Source of the DNA: Pseudomonas fluorescens
GTDB taxonomy: Bacteria; Pseudomonadota; Gammaproteobacteria; Pseudomonadales; Pseudomonadaceae
Direction: 5' to 3'
DNA length: 64,000 nucleotides
Assembly: GCF_000968015.1 (NCBI RefSeq)
Contig: NZ_LACH01000021.1
Location: 43,324 to 107,323 of the forward strand
The number at the start of each line of letters is the position of its first letter. Positions within the stretch are counted from its first letter, which is position 1. The notes under the pieces were generated by a model that saw nothing but the letters and a program-made list of their open reading frames with translations, was not told where the DNA came from and did not search any database. This document shows positions 46,306 to 55,484 of the stretch, piece after piece. The translations under genes and the position numbers were made by a program.

Positions 46306-46448
46306 AATATGATACGAGTAATATTTTCCGTCAAGGCGCTTTCCCGTTCGCAAGAGAAAGGCCGACCACCGGCCTCATTGCTACTGCCACTTTCTGACAG
46401 GGGGCTCTGCTAAGCTCCGACAACTTTTACGGACAGAGCCTGCCAATC

Positions 46449-47165
46449 GTGTCGCGGACCACTCGTTTACTGACGTTGTTGCAAGTGCTGCGCGGCAAAA
46501 GTCGTCCGGTGACCGCGGCGACACTTGCCGGCGAATTGGAAATTTCTGAACGCACGCTGTACCGCGACATCGCCGAACTCACAGCCCTTGGCGCGCCCAT
46601 CTACGGCGAAGCGGGGATCGGCTATGTGCTGCGCAGCGGTTTGTTTCTGCCGCCGTTGATGCTCAACGCCGATGAAACCGAAGCCATCGTGCTGGGGTTG
46701 CGCTATGTGGATCAGCGCGGGGATGAGGTGTTGAGCAAGGCGGCGGCGGATGCGCTGGCCAAGATTGCTGCGGTATTGGCGCCTGAAGCGCTGGACGCGT
46801 TACGCAACCCGACGGTGTTGCCGGGGCCGCCCGGCTATGGCTTTGCGCCCAACGCCGTGCCACTGAATGTGATTCGCCAGGCCATCCGCGATCAGATCAA
46901 GCTGCACATTGATTACGCAGACGCCAACCAGGTGCCGAGTCAACGGTTGATCTGGCCGCTGGCTTTGGGGTTTCTGAACGAGGTGCGAATCATCGTCGCC
47001 TGGTGTGAATTGCGCAGCGCCTATCGCACCTTTCGCACCGACCGGATCTCGGCGGCGGACGAGCAGGGCGAGCGTTATCCGGGGCGGCGCAGCGACCTGC
47101 TGCGCACCTGGCGCAAGCAGATGCAACTGGACGAAGCAGGGCGCTTCACTCCTGACAAGAACTGA
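46449..47165 (+). CDS. YafY-type (HTH_11 plus WYL) transcriptional regulator
   Basis: This 238-residue protein has an N-terminal DeoR-like winged helix (TTRLLTLLQVLRGKSRPVTAATLAGELEISERTLYRDIAEL) and a C-terminal WYL domain (about 135-225; here the signature reads AWCELRSAYRTFRTDRI). The start is a GTG at 46449. It probably controls the divergent aldo/keto reductase. WYL domains bind small ligands or nucleic acid; the ligand here is unknown. Confidence 0.92.
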   Translation: MSRTTRLLTLLQVLRGKSRPVTAATLAGELEISERTLYRDIAELTALGAPIYGEAGIGYVLRSGLFLPPLMLNADETEAIVLGLRYVDQRGDEVLSKAAADALAKIAAVLAPEALDALRNPTVLPGPPGYGFAPNAVPLNVIRQAIRDQIKLHIDYADANQVPSQRLIWPLALGFLNEVRIIVAWCELRSAYRTFRTDRISAADEQGERYPGRRSDLLRTWRKQMQLDEAGRFTPDKN

Positions 47166-47217
47166 CACAGGCTTGTTTTAGCATGGCTCCAGAATCAACA
47201 AACAAGGAGCCGTAACC

Positions 47218-47559
47218 ATGTCCAATCCCGCCTCTTCATTGGCACCCGCCATCGCCGCCTACATTGCTGCGGCCAATGCCTGCGACACCTCGCGGGTCGC
47301 CAGTTTTTTCGCTGAGGATGCCAATGTGTTCGATGAAGGCCAGCACCAGGTCGGCACTCACGCCATCGCGCAATGGATGCAAGACACAGCCCAGCGTTAC
47401 CAGCCACGGGTTGAAGTGCTCGACGTGCAACTGCGCACCGGCAAAGTGCTGGTGCATAACCTGATCTCTGGAACGTTTCCCGGCAGCCCGCTGGAATTGC
47501 GCTATATGTTTCGCCTGAATGAACAGGGCAAGATTGCCCGGCTAGACATCTCCCTGTAG
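47218..47559 (+). CDS. NTF2-like (SnoaL-type) small protein
   Basis: This 113-residue protein has the cone-shaped NTF2/SnoaL fold pattern: an N-terminal helix (APAIAAYIAAANACDTSRVASFFAEDANVFDEG), then a HAIAQWM helix and curved strands. Such proteins are small isomerases, hydrolases or binding proteins. AGGAG lies 8 nt before the ATG. The stop codon lies inside the left arm of the following inverted repeat. Confidence 0.88.
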   Translation: MSNPASSLAPAIAAYIAAANACDTSRVASFFAEDANVFDEGQHQVGTHAIAQWMQDTAQRYQPRVEVLDVQLRTGKVLVHNLISGTFPGSPLELRYMFRLNEQGKIARLDISL

Positions 47560-47685
47560 CAGCTGGCGAAGCCTGCGTTCGACCGTGTAGCGGTCGTGAA
47601 ACCTGAGAACTCGGTAAATCAGCAAGATCCGGGATTCCGATGGCGACCGCTTCGCAGTCGAACGCAGGCTGCGCCAGCTGCTACA
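47555..47685. repeat. Inverted repeat, TGTAGCAGCTGGCGAAGCCTGCGTTCGAC family
   Basis: Arms of about 40 nt (TGTAGCAGCTGGCGAAGCCT and inverse, with a few mismatches such as GCGAAGCC against GCGCAGCC) enclose about 50 nt. It is a fourth repeat family in this window, with no second copy seen here. The left arm supplies the last codon and stop of the NTF2-like gene, and the right arm ends 18 nt before zapE, where it may overlap its promoter. Confidence 0.88.
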
Positions 47686-47703
47686 GGACGTATACTGCCG
47701 CGC

Positions 47704-48822
47704 ATGAATGTCGACTCCCCCTTAAGCGCCTGGCAACACGCCATCGAACAGAAGGGCTTCGTCCAGGACGAAGCCCAGGAACATGCCGTGTGGGCGCTGC
47801 AGAAATGCTACGAGGCGCTGCATGAAGGGCGCACGCCGATCACTGGCGTGTACCTCTGGGGCCCGGTCGGGCGCGGCAAGACCTGGTTGATGGACCGGTT
47901 TTACCAAAGCCTGAAGGTCCCGGCCCGTCGCCAACACTTTCACCACTTTATGGGCTGGGTGCATCAGCGTTCGTTTCAGCTCACCGGCACCGCCGACCCG
48001 TTGAAGGCGCTGGCTCGCGAACTGAGCGAGGAAGTGCGGGTCCTGTGCTTTGACGAACTGTTCGTCAACGACATTGGCGACGCCATCATTCTCGGGCGTT
48101 TGTTTCAGGTGATGTTCGAGCAGGGCGTGGTGGTGGTCTGCACCTCCAATCAGCCACCGGACCAGCTGTACGCCGATGGCTTTAATCGCGACCGGTTCGT
48201 GCCCGCCATCGAAGCCATCAAGAAACATATGCAGGTGATTGCGGTGGATGGCGGCGAAGATCATCGCCTGCACCCAGGCAAAGGTTTGCAACGTTACTGG
48301 GTGGCGGCACCGGGGCAACCCAGCGCTCTGGGTGAAGTGTTCAAGGCCTTGACCGTCGGCCAGTCGGTGTCCAGTGACCCGATCAAGGTGGGCTACCGCT
48401 CACTCAATGTCGTGCAGGCCAGTCAAACCGTACTCTGGACTCGTTACGCCGATCTCTGTGAACAGCCGTTTGCCGCCATGGATTTCATCGCCCTGTGCGA
48501 CACCTTCAGCGCTATTCTGTTGAGTGACGTGCCCAACCTCAGCGCGCAAAAGCGCGAAGGGCGCATCGCCCGAGGCACTGAAGACGGCGTCGAACGGGTG
48601 GTGGCGGGCGATCGCGAGTTGCCGCAATTGTCGGTGCATGACGACGGTGTACGGCGTTTTATCGCCCTGGTGGACGAGTGCTACGACCGCAAGGTGCCGC
48701 TGTGCCTCGAAGCGCAGGTGCCCATGGAGTCGTTGTACACCGAAGGTTATCTGGCGTTTCCGTTCCGCCGCACCCTCAGCCGTTTACAGGAAATGCAGCT
48801 GCAACGCTTCGCCGAAGCTTGA
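47704..48822 (+). CDS. zapE: Cell division protein ZapE (AFG1-like ATPase)
   Basis: This 372-residue AAA-like ATPase interacts with the FtsZ ring and is related to the mitochondrial AFG1 protein. Walker A is GPVGRGKTW (53-61), Walker B CFDELFVND, and sensor CTSNQPP; the C-terminal half carries FDELC-type features such as YEALHEG/FDRF variants typical of the family. Length is normal. The ATG at 47704 begins the conserved domain. Downstream genes (DinB, GNAT) follow closely. Confidence 0.93.
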   Translation: MNVDSPLSAWQHAIEQKGFVQDEAQEHAVWALQKCYEALHEGRTPITGVYLWGPVGRGKTWLMDRFYQSLKVPARRQHFHHFMGWVHQRSFQLTGTADPLKALARELSEEVRVLCFDELFVNDIGDAIILGRLFQVMFEQGVVVVCTSNQPPDQLYADGFNRDRFVPAIEAIKKHMQVIAVDGGEDHRLHPGKGLQRYWVAAPGQPSALGEVFKALTVGQSVSSDPIKVGYRSLNVVQASQTVLWTRYADLCEQPFAAMDFIALCDTFSAILLSDVPNLSAQKREGRIARGTEDGVERVVAGDRELPQLSVHDDGVRRFIALVDECYDRKVPLCLEAQVPMESLYTEGYLAFPFRRTLSRLQEMQLQRFAEA

Positions 48823-48838
48823 ACAAGGAGCCGCGAAC

Positions 48839-49420
48839 ATGAATCAGCCTTTGTCGCACCATTTGCTGACCATGGCCTATCAGAACGCCTGGGCCAATCA
48901 TCGACTCGCCAAGGCCTGGAGCCAGTTGGGCCCGGCCGATCTGGCGGCACCGCGGGTCAGCTTCTTTCCCAGTCTGCGCGCTACCCTCAATCACATCCTG
49001 ACCTGCGACTGGTTTTACGTGGATGCGCTGGAGCGGGAGTTGCGCGGCGATGACCCGCATCCCGAATGCTATGTGTTTTTCAACCAGGACGAGCCGTTTA
49101 CGCACGCAGTAGACCTCAAGCGCGAACAAACGCTGGTAGACCTTCGACTGATCGCTTATTGCGAGCAAATGCGCGATGCGGACCTCGGCAAGATCGTGAC
49201 CATCGCCCGGGACACGCCGCAACATGACAGCCGCTTGCGCCTGCTGTCCCATCTGTTCGAGCACCAGATCCATCATCGCGGGCAGGTTCACGCCATGCTC
49301 AGCGGCACCCCGGTCAAACCACCGCAACTGGACGAGTTTTTCTGTGCCGGTGAGTCAGGCCTGAGGGCTGAGGATTTTGCTGAGCTGGGGTGGACCGAGG
49401 CGCTGATCTGGGGCGCTTGA
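48839..49420 (+). CDS. DinB-family protein
   Basis: This 193-residue four-helix protein of the DinB/YfiT superfamily has three likely metal-binding histidines: His in ATLNHILTCDWFYVD and two in HLFEHQIHHRGQVHAML. Such proteins are putative metal-dependent thiol transferases or hydrolases. AGGAG lies 8 nt before the ATG, 16 nt after zapE, so the two are probably co-transcribed. Confidence 0.92.
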   Translation: MNQPLSHHLLTMAYQNAWANHRLAKAWSQLGPADLAAPRVSFFPSLRATLNHILTCDWFYVDALERELRGDDPHPECYVFFNQDEPFTHAVDLKREQTLVDLRLIAYCEQMRDADLGKIVTIARDTPQHDSRLRLLSHLFEHQIHHRGQVHAMLSGTPVKPPQLDEFFCAGESGLRAEDFAELGWTEALIWGA

Positions 49421-49533
49421 GCGAAAAATTACAGCAGGATCGGGTTGTCGACACGGCTGTGCCCGCGATATTGTCGGTCGGCCCTTCAGTGCGAGATGCA
49501 CTGGGGCAACTTAATGTGTGAACGAGGGTGGAA

Positions 49534-50025
49534 ATGGAATCCGCAGAAATTCTTGTGCTTCAGGCCAGTTACACCAATCCGGTGCATGCCGAGGCTATTG
49601 GGCTGGTGCTGAATGGTTACGCCGAAGACCCGATGGGTGGCGGCCACTCGTTGTCCGCCGACTTGTTGAAACAACTGCCGGCGGAACTGGCCAAACGTCC
49701 GCACGCGTTCAGCGTTCTGGCCTTTGTCGGCGGCGAGCCGGCCGGGCTGGTCAATTGCTTTGAAGGTTTCTCGACCTTCGCCTGTCGGCCGTTGGTCAAT
49801 GTCCACGATGTGTCGGTGATGCCGAAGTTTCGCGGCTTGGGGTTGAGCCAGAAGATGCTGCAAAAGGTCGAGGACATCGCTCGCCAGCGCGGTTGCTGCA
49901 AAATCACACTGGAGGTGCTGGAAGGTAATGCAGTCGCCCAGGCTTCCTATGGCAAGTTCGGTTTTGCCGCAGGCATGTTTGACCCGGCGCACGGTCGGAT
50001 GTTGTTCTGGACCAAGACGCTTTAA
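49534..50025 (+). CDS. GNAT-family N-acetyltransferase
   Basis: This 163-residue acetyltransferase has motif A VHDVSVMPKFRGLGLSQKML (acetyl-CoA pyrophosphate loop) and motif B QASYGKFGF. The acceptor is unknown. The ATG at 49534 follows GAGG at good spacing; a GTG 6 nt upstream is possible. Confidence 0.92.
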   Translation: MESAEILVLQASYTNPVHAEAIGLVLNGYAEDPMGGGHSLSADLLKQLPAELAKRPHAFSVLAFVGGEPAGLVNCFEGFSTFACRPLVNVHDVSVMPKFRGLGLSQKMLQKVEDIARQRGCCKITLEVLEGNAVAQASYGKFGFAAGMFDPAHGRMLFWTKTL

Positions 50026-50042
50026 GGTTACGGGCATAAATA

Positions 50043-50232
50043 AGGGCGTCCATTAGGACTAATGCCGATCAATTAAGTAGCAAAACCTGTGGGAGCGAGC
50101 TTGCTCGCGATGGCGGCGCAACATTCAATATCTATGCTGGCTGACCTGTCGCTATCGCGAGCAAGCTCGCTCCCACAGAGGTTGCGGTGTTCACGCCCTT
50201 AACTGACTGGCATTAGTCCATCAGGACGCCCT
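50043..50232. repeat. Long imperfect inverted repeat enclosing a REP pair
   Basis: Outer arms of about 23 nt (GGGCGTCCATTAGGACTAAT at 50044 onward and its near-inverse ending at 50232) flank a standard REP pair at 50088-50177. The right outer arm ends with CCCTTT and may form a terminator for the GNAT gene. It looks as though a REP pair inserted into a pre-existing hairpin. Confidence 0.8.
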
Positions 50233-50238
50233 TTGTCG

Positions 50239-50445
50239 TTACGGTTTGTAGTGCTCTGTCACTTGCGCAGTTTGATCATCCGGAACCCGGATTTCAGCCG
50301 TGTTGCTGGCGTTACTTTGATTCGCCTCTTGGCTGAGCCGCAGGCTCTCAAAGTAATACCGCATGCGTTCAGCGCCACCTTCGGCGAATGCAGCGGTTGA
50401 ACTGAACATCATCAGACCAGCGAGGATCATGGTTGTACGTTTCAT
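50239..50445 (-). CDS. Small secreted hypothetical protein, 68 residues
   Basis: The protein has a signal peptide (MKRTTMILAGLMMFSSTAAFA, cut about residue 21) and a mature part of about 47 charged and polar residues (GGAERMRYYFESLRLSQ) with no cysteine. The ATG at 50445 has a GGGG site 6 nt upstream; a longer frame is less likely. The function is unknown. It lies just upstream of the siderophore receptor's downstream end, on the same strand but after it. Confidence 0.8.
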   Translation of the reverse strand: MKRTTMILAGLMMFSSTAAFAEGGAERMRYYFESLRLSQEANQSNASNTAEIRVPDDQTAQVTEHYKP

Positions 50446-50541
50446 GGTGTACCCCACTACGAGTTGTCGGGTCCTTTCGTCCATGAAGCAATGTCGAAGG
50501 GACATTATCCGCCGATTCCGTCAAATGGGAATTACCCGCGC

Positions 50542-52779
50542 CTAGAGCTTCCAGTCCAGGCTCAAGGTCACCGTGCGCGGGTCCCCCCAAAACACACCGT
50601 TATAGAACCCGACGTTGTCGTAATACTTCTTGTCGAACAGGTTATCGACGTTCAGCGAGGCGGACAGGTGCTTGTCGAATTCATACCGCGACATCAGTTT
50701 GACCACGGTGTAGGCCTCCTGCCGCATCTTCGTCCGTTCGGTGATCACCGCACCGTCGGCATTACGTCCCACCGGGCGACTGGCGGTGCGGAACACATCG
50801 CTCTGCCAGTTCACCGCGCCACCCACGGTCAGTGCCTGCCAGTCGCCGGGCAGACGATAGGCCGTGGAGAGCCGGAACATATTCAGCGGCTGGTTGGTAT
50901 TGGCGCGTTTCTTTTCGCCGTTGGCTGAATGGGTGTAGGTGTAGCCGGCCGTCATGTTCCAGCCGGCCATGACCTCGCCCGAGAGCTCGGCTTCGAAGCC
51001 CTTAACCTTGTTGCCTTTGCCGCCTGACTTGAAGAACTCCTCGCCGGTGACCGGGTCCGGTGGTACCGAATCGTCGAGTTCGGCTACGTTGTCCTGTTTG
51101 CTCCAGAACAGCGCGGTGGCGAGGTTAAGGCGTTCTTCCAGCAAGCTGCCCTTGAGCCCCAGTTCATAGTTGCTGCCCACTACTGGCTCGAGGTATTTGC
51201 GATGGCTGTCGCGATTGTCTTGCGGGTTGAAGATGTCGGTGTAACTGACGTACGCCGTGTATTCGGGGGTGAGGTCGTAGAGCAGCCCGGCGTAGGGCGT
51301 CCATATGTCGTTGTGTTCCTGGCGGGTGGCATCGACGCTGCTCAGTTGCAGGTTGTTGTCGTACTTGTTGGTCTTGCTCGACGCTTTCCAGCTGCCGTAA
51401 CGACTGCCGAGTACGGCGTGCAGGTCATCCGTCAGGCTCAGGCGAGTGGCCAGGTAACCGGCCTTCTGACGGATACTGTCTTTTGAACCTGAAAGGCGCG
51501 TGACCGTGTCGGGAAACTTGGCGATGTCACCCATGTACTTCCAGTCGCGGATGCTTTCGTAATCCGCCGCCCTGGGGCCGTCCACCATGTAGGGGGAATC
51601 TTCCCGGCGTTCGGCCTCGCCATAGCCGATCATCATTTCGTGTTCCCGCCCGAACAGCGAGTAAGGGCCAGCCACATTGAAGTCATAAGCCTTCATTTTT
51701 TGCGTACTGAGCATGTGGCTGACGTTGGCGCTCATGCCACTGCGATCTGCCTCGGGAAACCCCCCGCCGCCGTAGTAGATCTTGCCGTCGGTGTCGCTCT
51801 CGCGATGGGTGTAGGCGGCCTTGGCGTGCCAGCCGGCACCTAATTGGTGTTCCAGCGTGGCGAACGCGGTTTTGTCCTTTAGCGGCCAGGAACTCCACGA
51901 CGTGGCCATGTTGGTGGAGCGTCCGAGGTTGGCCTTGCCACCGTCGGCGTTCCAGTACGGCACCGTGCCCCAGGACGTGCCCTGGACGTGTTTGTTCTGA
52001 TAGTCGTAACCCACGGCCAACACGGTGTCATCGGTCAGGTCGGCTTCGAGAATGCCGTAACCGACCTCCCGTTGTTGCTGGTACTTGTCGCGGAACGAAT
52101 CGCTGTCGCGATAGGCCAGCACGCTGCGTCCGCGCAAACGGCCATCGAACGCCAGCGGACCGCCGACATCCAGATAACTGTAGTAGTCGTCATAACTGCC
52201 GCCGCTGACACCGGTCTGGACTTGCCACTGCGCCGTCGGCCGTTTACGCACCATGTTGATGGTGGCCGACGGGTCGCCCGCGCCGGTGGTCAGGCCGGTG
52301 GCACCGCGAACCACTTCGATGCGGTCGTAGATGATGGTGTCTGAATCGGACTTCATGTAGCTGAAGGTGTTCAGCATGCCATCGATCTGGAAATTGGTGA
52401 TCGAGTAACCCCGGGACGAATAGCTGACCCGGTCCGAATCGTTGTGCTGAACGACTATGCCGGTGGTCTGGCTCATGGCTTCGGACAGCGTGCCGAGTTT
52501 GAAATCGTCCATTTGCTGACGCGTGACCACGGACACCGATTGCGGCGTTTCCTTGATCGACAGGTTCAAGCGCGTCGCAGTGCTCATGGCGCCGGTGGTG
52601 TACGACTCGGTGTTTTCGGTGGTGCTGCCCAAGCCTTGGGCGGTGACATGGGTGGCGCCCAGTTCGAGGGTGCGGCCGGGCTCTTTCTCTGGGCCGGTTT
52701 CAGCCAGCAAGTCGGGGCACAGGACGGCACTGCACAGGCCGAGGGAAAAGGTCATGGAACGGGTGATAGGCGCGAACAT
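50542..52779 (-). CDS. TonB-dependent siderophore receptor
   Basis: This 745-residue outer-membrane receptor for ferric siderophores has a signal peptide (about 1-27), a plug domain starting near residue 65 (LSIKETPQSVSVVTRQQMDD ... VSYSSRGYSITNFQIDG) and a 22-strand barrel ending in LDWKL. It lacks the N-terminal signalling domain seen in FpvA/FecA-type transducers, so it is a simple importer of the FhuE/FoxA-like type; the siderophore is unknown. The ATG at 52779 follows AGGAG; the TTG 45 nt upstream was rejected. A Fur box lies about 80 nt upstream. Confidence 0.93.
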   Translation of the reverse strand: MFAPITRSMTFSLGLCSAVLCPDLLAETGPEKEPGRTLELGATHVTAQGLGSTTENTESYTTGAMSTATRLNLSIKETPQSVSVVTRQQMDDFKLGTLSEAMSQTTGIVVQHNDSDRVSYSSRGYSITNFQIDGMLNTFSYMKSDSDTIIYDRIEVVRGATGLTTGAGDPSATINMVRKRPTAQWQVQTGVSGGSYDDYYSYLDVGGPLAFDGRLRGRSVLAYRDSDSFRDKYQQQREVGYGILEADLTDDTVLAVGYDYQNKHVQGTSWGTVPYWNADGGKANLGRSTNMATSWSSWPLKDKTAFATLEHQLGAGWHAKAAYTHRESDTDGKIYYGGGGFPEADRSGMSANVSHMLSTQKMKAYDFNVAGPYSLFGREHEMMIGYGEAERREDSPYMVDGPRAADYESIRDWKYMGDIAKFPDTVTRLSGSKDSIRQKAGYLATRLSLTDDLHAVLGSRYGSWKASSKTNKYDNNLQLSSVDATRQEHNDIWTPYAGLLYDLTPEYTAYVSYTDIFNPQDNRDSHRKYLEPVVGSNYELGLKGSLLEERLNLATALFWSKQDNVAELDDSVPPDPVTGEEFFKSGGKGNKVKGFEAELSGEVMAGWNMTAGYTYTHSANGEKKRANTNQPLNMFRLSTAYRLPGDWQALTVGGAVNWQSDVFRTASRPVGRNADGAVITERTKMRQEAYTVVKLMSRYEFDKHLSASLNVDNLFDKKYYDNVGFYNGVFWGDPRTVTLSLDWKL

Positions 52780-52858
52780 CGCAGCCGACTCCTTGTCTTC
52801 GAGGGAAAAATTCCGTTTGTTCAAAGACGAAGGGGAGAGGCGGGATTTAGGTGTAAAC

Positions 52859-52877
52859 GAGAATAATTACTATCTTT
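52859..52877 (-). promoter_or_regulatory. Fur-box candidate upstream of the siderophore receptor
   Basis: On the minus strand the sequence reads AAAGATAGTAATTATTCTC, which agrees well with the GATAATNATTATC Fur consensus. Its position, about 80 nt before the receptor start, fits iron repression. Confidence 0.65.
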
Positions 52878-52915
52878 GCGAGGTTTCGGGCAACACAAAT
52901 TATGTGGGAGCTACC

Positions 52916-53062
52916 TGTGGCGAGGGGATTTAGCGAAACGTCGCACCGCCCCGTTGGGTCGCGAAGCGGCCCTGAACCTGTGATTACGGTGTTTCAGAAA
53001 AACCGTATTCACCGGATTTGCGACTGCTTCGCAGCCGAACGGGGATAAATCCCCTCGCCACA
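52916..53062. repeat. Inverted repeat, TGTGGCGAGGGGATTTA family
   Basis: Outer arms (TGTGGCGAGGGGATTTA and TAAATCCCCTCGCCACA) and inner GCTTCGCAGC/GTCGCGAAGCGGC elements lie 147 nt end to end. It is a longer relative of the repeat at 16446. Together with the Fur box it fills the 308-nt gap between the receptor and cptA; no gene was seen there. Confidence 0.9.
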
Positions 53063-53087
53063 GGTCGCTCCCACAGGTTCTGCAGGG

Positions 53088-54833
53088 TTATTTCTGAACG
53101 ACTGCCGGAATGGCTGCCACGGCTTTGGGTTTCATCAGGCTGAAGTCGATCAATGCCTTTTGCTCGCGCTCATAAGGATTGCCGATCATCAATGGCCGTG
53201 GCTTGAAACTGTCGCTGACCAGGCTCTTGCTGCGATCCAGTTCATCAAAACTCAGACCCGCCAGATCAGCCCAGGTGTGGATCAGGTGCGAGCTGCTGTA
53301 AGGCCGTCCCAGATCACCGGCAAAGCTCCAGTCATGGTTTTCGCGCCATTTCGGCGAGGCCCAGGCCATGAACGGAATGGTGTACATCGGCGCCGTCGGT
53401 TTGCTTTCGTTGCGCCCAAGGGTGCTGTGGCCAGGCGAGTCGAAAACGTCTTCACCGTGGTCGGAGAGGTACAGCAGGAACCCGTTGGGATCAGACTTGG
53501 CGTAGTCCTTGATCAGGCTCGAGACCACGAAGTCGTTGTACAGCACCGCGTTGTCATAGCTGTTGTACGTCGGCACCTGATCGTCGCGCACGCCGTCTGG
53601 AACACCGTTGCGGTCCTTGAACTTATCGAAGGACGACGGATAACGGTATTGATAGCTCATGTGCGTGCCGAGCAAATGCACGACGATCAGTTTACGCGGA
53701 GCAGCGTCGGCCAAGGCCTTGTTGAACGGCTCGATCACGTCGCCATCGTACTGGGCGGCATTCTGGTTGCGGTTGTTGTTCAGGTACACCTGCTCGTCGG
53801 CCTGCTCGGAGAAGGTCGTCAGCATGGTGTTGCGCTTGGTCATGGTCTGCTGGTTGGTGATCCAGAAGGTCTTGTAGCCTGCCTGTTTCATCATGCTGAC
53901 CAGCGACGGAGTCGACAGATACAGGTCCGGGCTTTCTTCGTCGGCGAAGGTCAGCACCTGCTGCAACGCCTCGATGGTGTAAGGGCGCGGGGTGATGACG
54001 TTATCGAAGACCGCCAGTTGATCCTTGAGCTTGTCCAGCTCCGGGGTGGTTTCCCGAGGGTAGCCGTAGAGGCTCATGCGCTGACGGTTGGTGGACTCAC
54101 CGATCACCAGCACCAGGGTCGCCGGCTGATTGGCCGTCGAATCTTTGAAATTGTGCAGGGGAGGGATCTTGCTGGCGCTCTTGAGCATGTCTTGCATGCC
54201 GGCCAGGGTTTCGAGGTAGCGGTGATAGGCCACGGCCATCTGCCAAGGCACGGCGGGCTCGATTCGGGATTCGAACTTCTCGAAACCGCCGGCAAGGCTG
54301 CCGGTACGCTCGGTTTGCTTGACCAGCGGATAACCGACGATGGCGACCACAATCGCCGTTGCAGCCACCAGTGCCCGACCACGAGGCATGTACACCGGGC
54401 GCAAGCGAGTCCAGAGGAAGTAAGCGAAAGCGGTGTGAGCGAGGAACGCCGCCACCATCCACCAGGCAAAGTACTGCGTCATGTATTCGCCGGCTTCAGA
54501 GACGTTCGACTCGAACATAATGAAGATGACGCTTTGGGAAAACTCCTGCTGATAAATGAAGAAGTAACCCAGGCTGGCCATCGAGCAGGCCCACAGCACC
54601 ACACCGATCAGTGCAGCCATGACACGTGTTTGTTTGGGGAACAGCAGCATCGGCGCAAGCCAGATGGCGCTCATCACAAAGGCCTGGCGGAACCCGGTAA
54701 AACCGGAGGTGCCTGTCAGTTGGATCAGTAGTTGGGTAATGCCGGAAAAATACCAGAAGAACAGGAACAGCCAGAGAAATCCTGTCCAGTCGAAACCATT
54801 CGCAGACGTATTGCTGCGTTTAAACAAAGCCAT
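53088..54833 (-). CDS. cptA: Phosphoethanolamine transferase CptA
   Basis: This 581-residue inner-membrane enzyme adds phosphoethanolamine to lipopolysaccharide core heptose. Five membrane helices (about 15-185) are followed by a periplasmic alkaline-phosphatase-type domain with GESTNRQRMSLYGYPRETTP (metal and nucleophile region), LLGTHMSYQYRYP and SDHGEDVFDSPGHSTLGRNE (metal ligands). The short GYPRETTPELD context and overall length fit CptA/EptC-like proteins rather than lipid A EptA. It probably alters surface charge and peptide resistance. Confidence 0.9.
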   Translation of the reverse strand: MALFKRSNTSANGFDWTGFLWLFLFFWYFSGITQLLIQLTGTSGFTGFRQAFVMSAIWLAPMLLFPKQTRVMAALIGVVLWACSMASLGYFFIYQQEFSQSVIFIMFESNVSEAGEYMTQYFAWWMVAAFLAHTAFAYFLWTRLRPVYMPRGRALVAATAIVVAIVGYPLVKQTERTGSLAGGFEKFESRIEPAVPWQMAVAYHRYLETLAGMQDMLKSASKIPPLHNFKDSTANQPATLVLVIGESTNRQRMSLYGYPRETTPELDKLKDQLAVFDNVITPRPYTIEALQQVLTFADEESPDLYLSTPSLVSMMKQAGYKTFWITNQQTMTKRNTMLTTFSEQADEQVYLNNNRNQNAAQYDGDVIEPFNKALADAAPRKLIVVHLLGTHMSYQYRYPSSFDKFKDRNGVPDGVRDDQVPTYNSYDNAVLYNDFVVSSLIKDYAKSDPNGFLLYLSDHGEDVFDSPGHSTLGRNESKPTAPMYTIPFMAWASPKWRENHDWSFAGDLGRPYSSSHLIHTWADLAGLSFDELDRSKSLVSDSFKPRPLMIGNPYEREQKALIDFSLMKPKAVAAIPAVVQK

Positions 54834-55031
54834 TCGGCGCTCCAGCCAGTCATCACTTCCATCGTCGGGACATCAAAGTCACCGACGAACGGTCGCCGCG
54901 CGGATACCGAGCGGGAATAGGGCGCGGGAGTATCAACAGGCAGATGTGAAAACTTCGTGAGTTTCCGGGTTTGTCAAAAGGGGGATGGCAGGTCGGAAAC
55001 AGCAGGGCTGCTTCCGAATCAAGCGAGGGGA

Positions 55032-55214
55032 TCAGGCGTGAGGCACACGGTAAGTGACGGGCAAAGGCTGGGCCTGATTGCTTTGTGTCAACAAGCGCAA
55101 TTGCGCGAGCTCCTGCTTCAACTGCTCGCGCTCGTCTTTCAACTGGCGCAATTCATCGCGACGGATCGTGACGTAAAGGGTTTGTGCTGGCCGTGCTGCT
55201 TGTAATGTGCCCAT
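55032..55214 (-). CDS. Small coiled-coil protein, 60 residues
   Basis: The core is a strongly helical heptad segment (IRRDELRQLKDEREQLKQELAQLR) of leucine-zipper type, with a proline-rich tail. GAGG lies 6 nt before the ATG at 55214. The function is unknown; it may dimerise or bind a partner. A plus-strand frame over the same bases has no supporting features. Positions 54834-55031 and 55215-55484 show no other gene; the latter should carry the gndA promoter. Confidence 0.7.
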   Translation of the reverse strand: MGTLQAARPAQTLYVTIRRDELRQLKDEREQLKQELAQLRLLTQSNQAQPLPVTYRVPHA

Positions 55215-55484
55215 TGCTCACCTCGCAAATGGCTGTCTCAACTGTAAATCCGCCCCGACATCGGTGCTTATTTACTATCGGCTGCGATTTTGATTTCTTT
55301 TGCCCTCGAAGGGAACTTTTTTATTTTTCATGGTCGTTGTGTCTTCGGCACGATTACCGACGTTATCAATCTGGATCGGGCACAATGCCCGGAAACTATG
55401 TGCCAGCGCTCTGGACTAACCCTCATTAGTCGCGTTGGGCTATAACCTTTGACACACATTATTTGTAGTAGGGAGCATCAGCAC

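Noticed and set aside
50542..52779. Siderophore receptor as a FecR-linked signal transducer
   Set aside because: It lacks the N-terminal signalling domain, and the FecR-type gene is 20 kb away.
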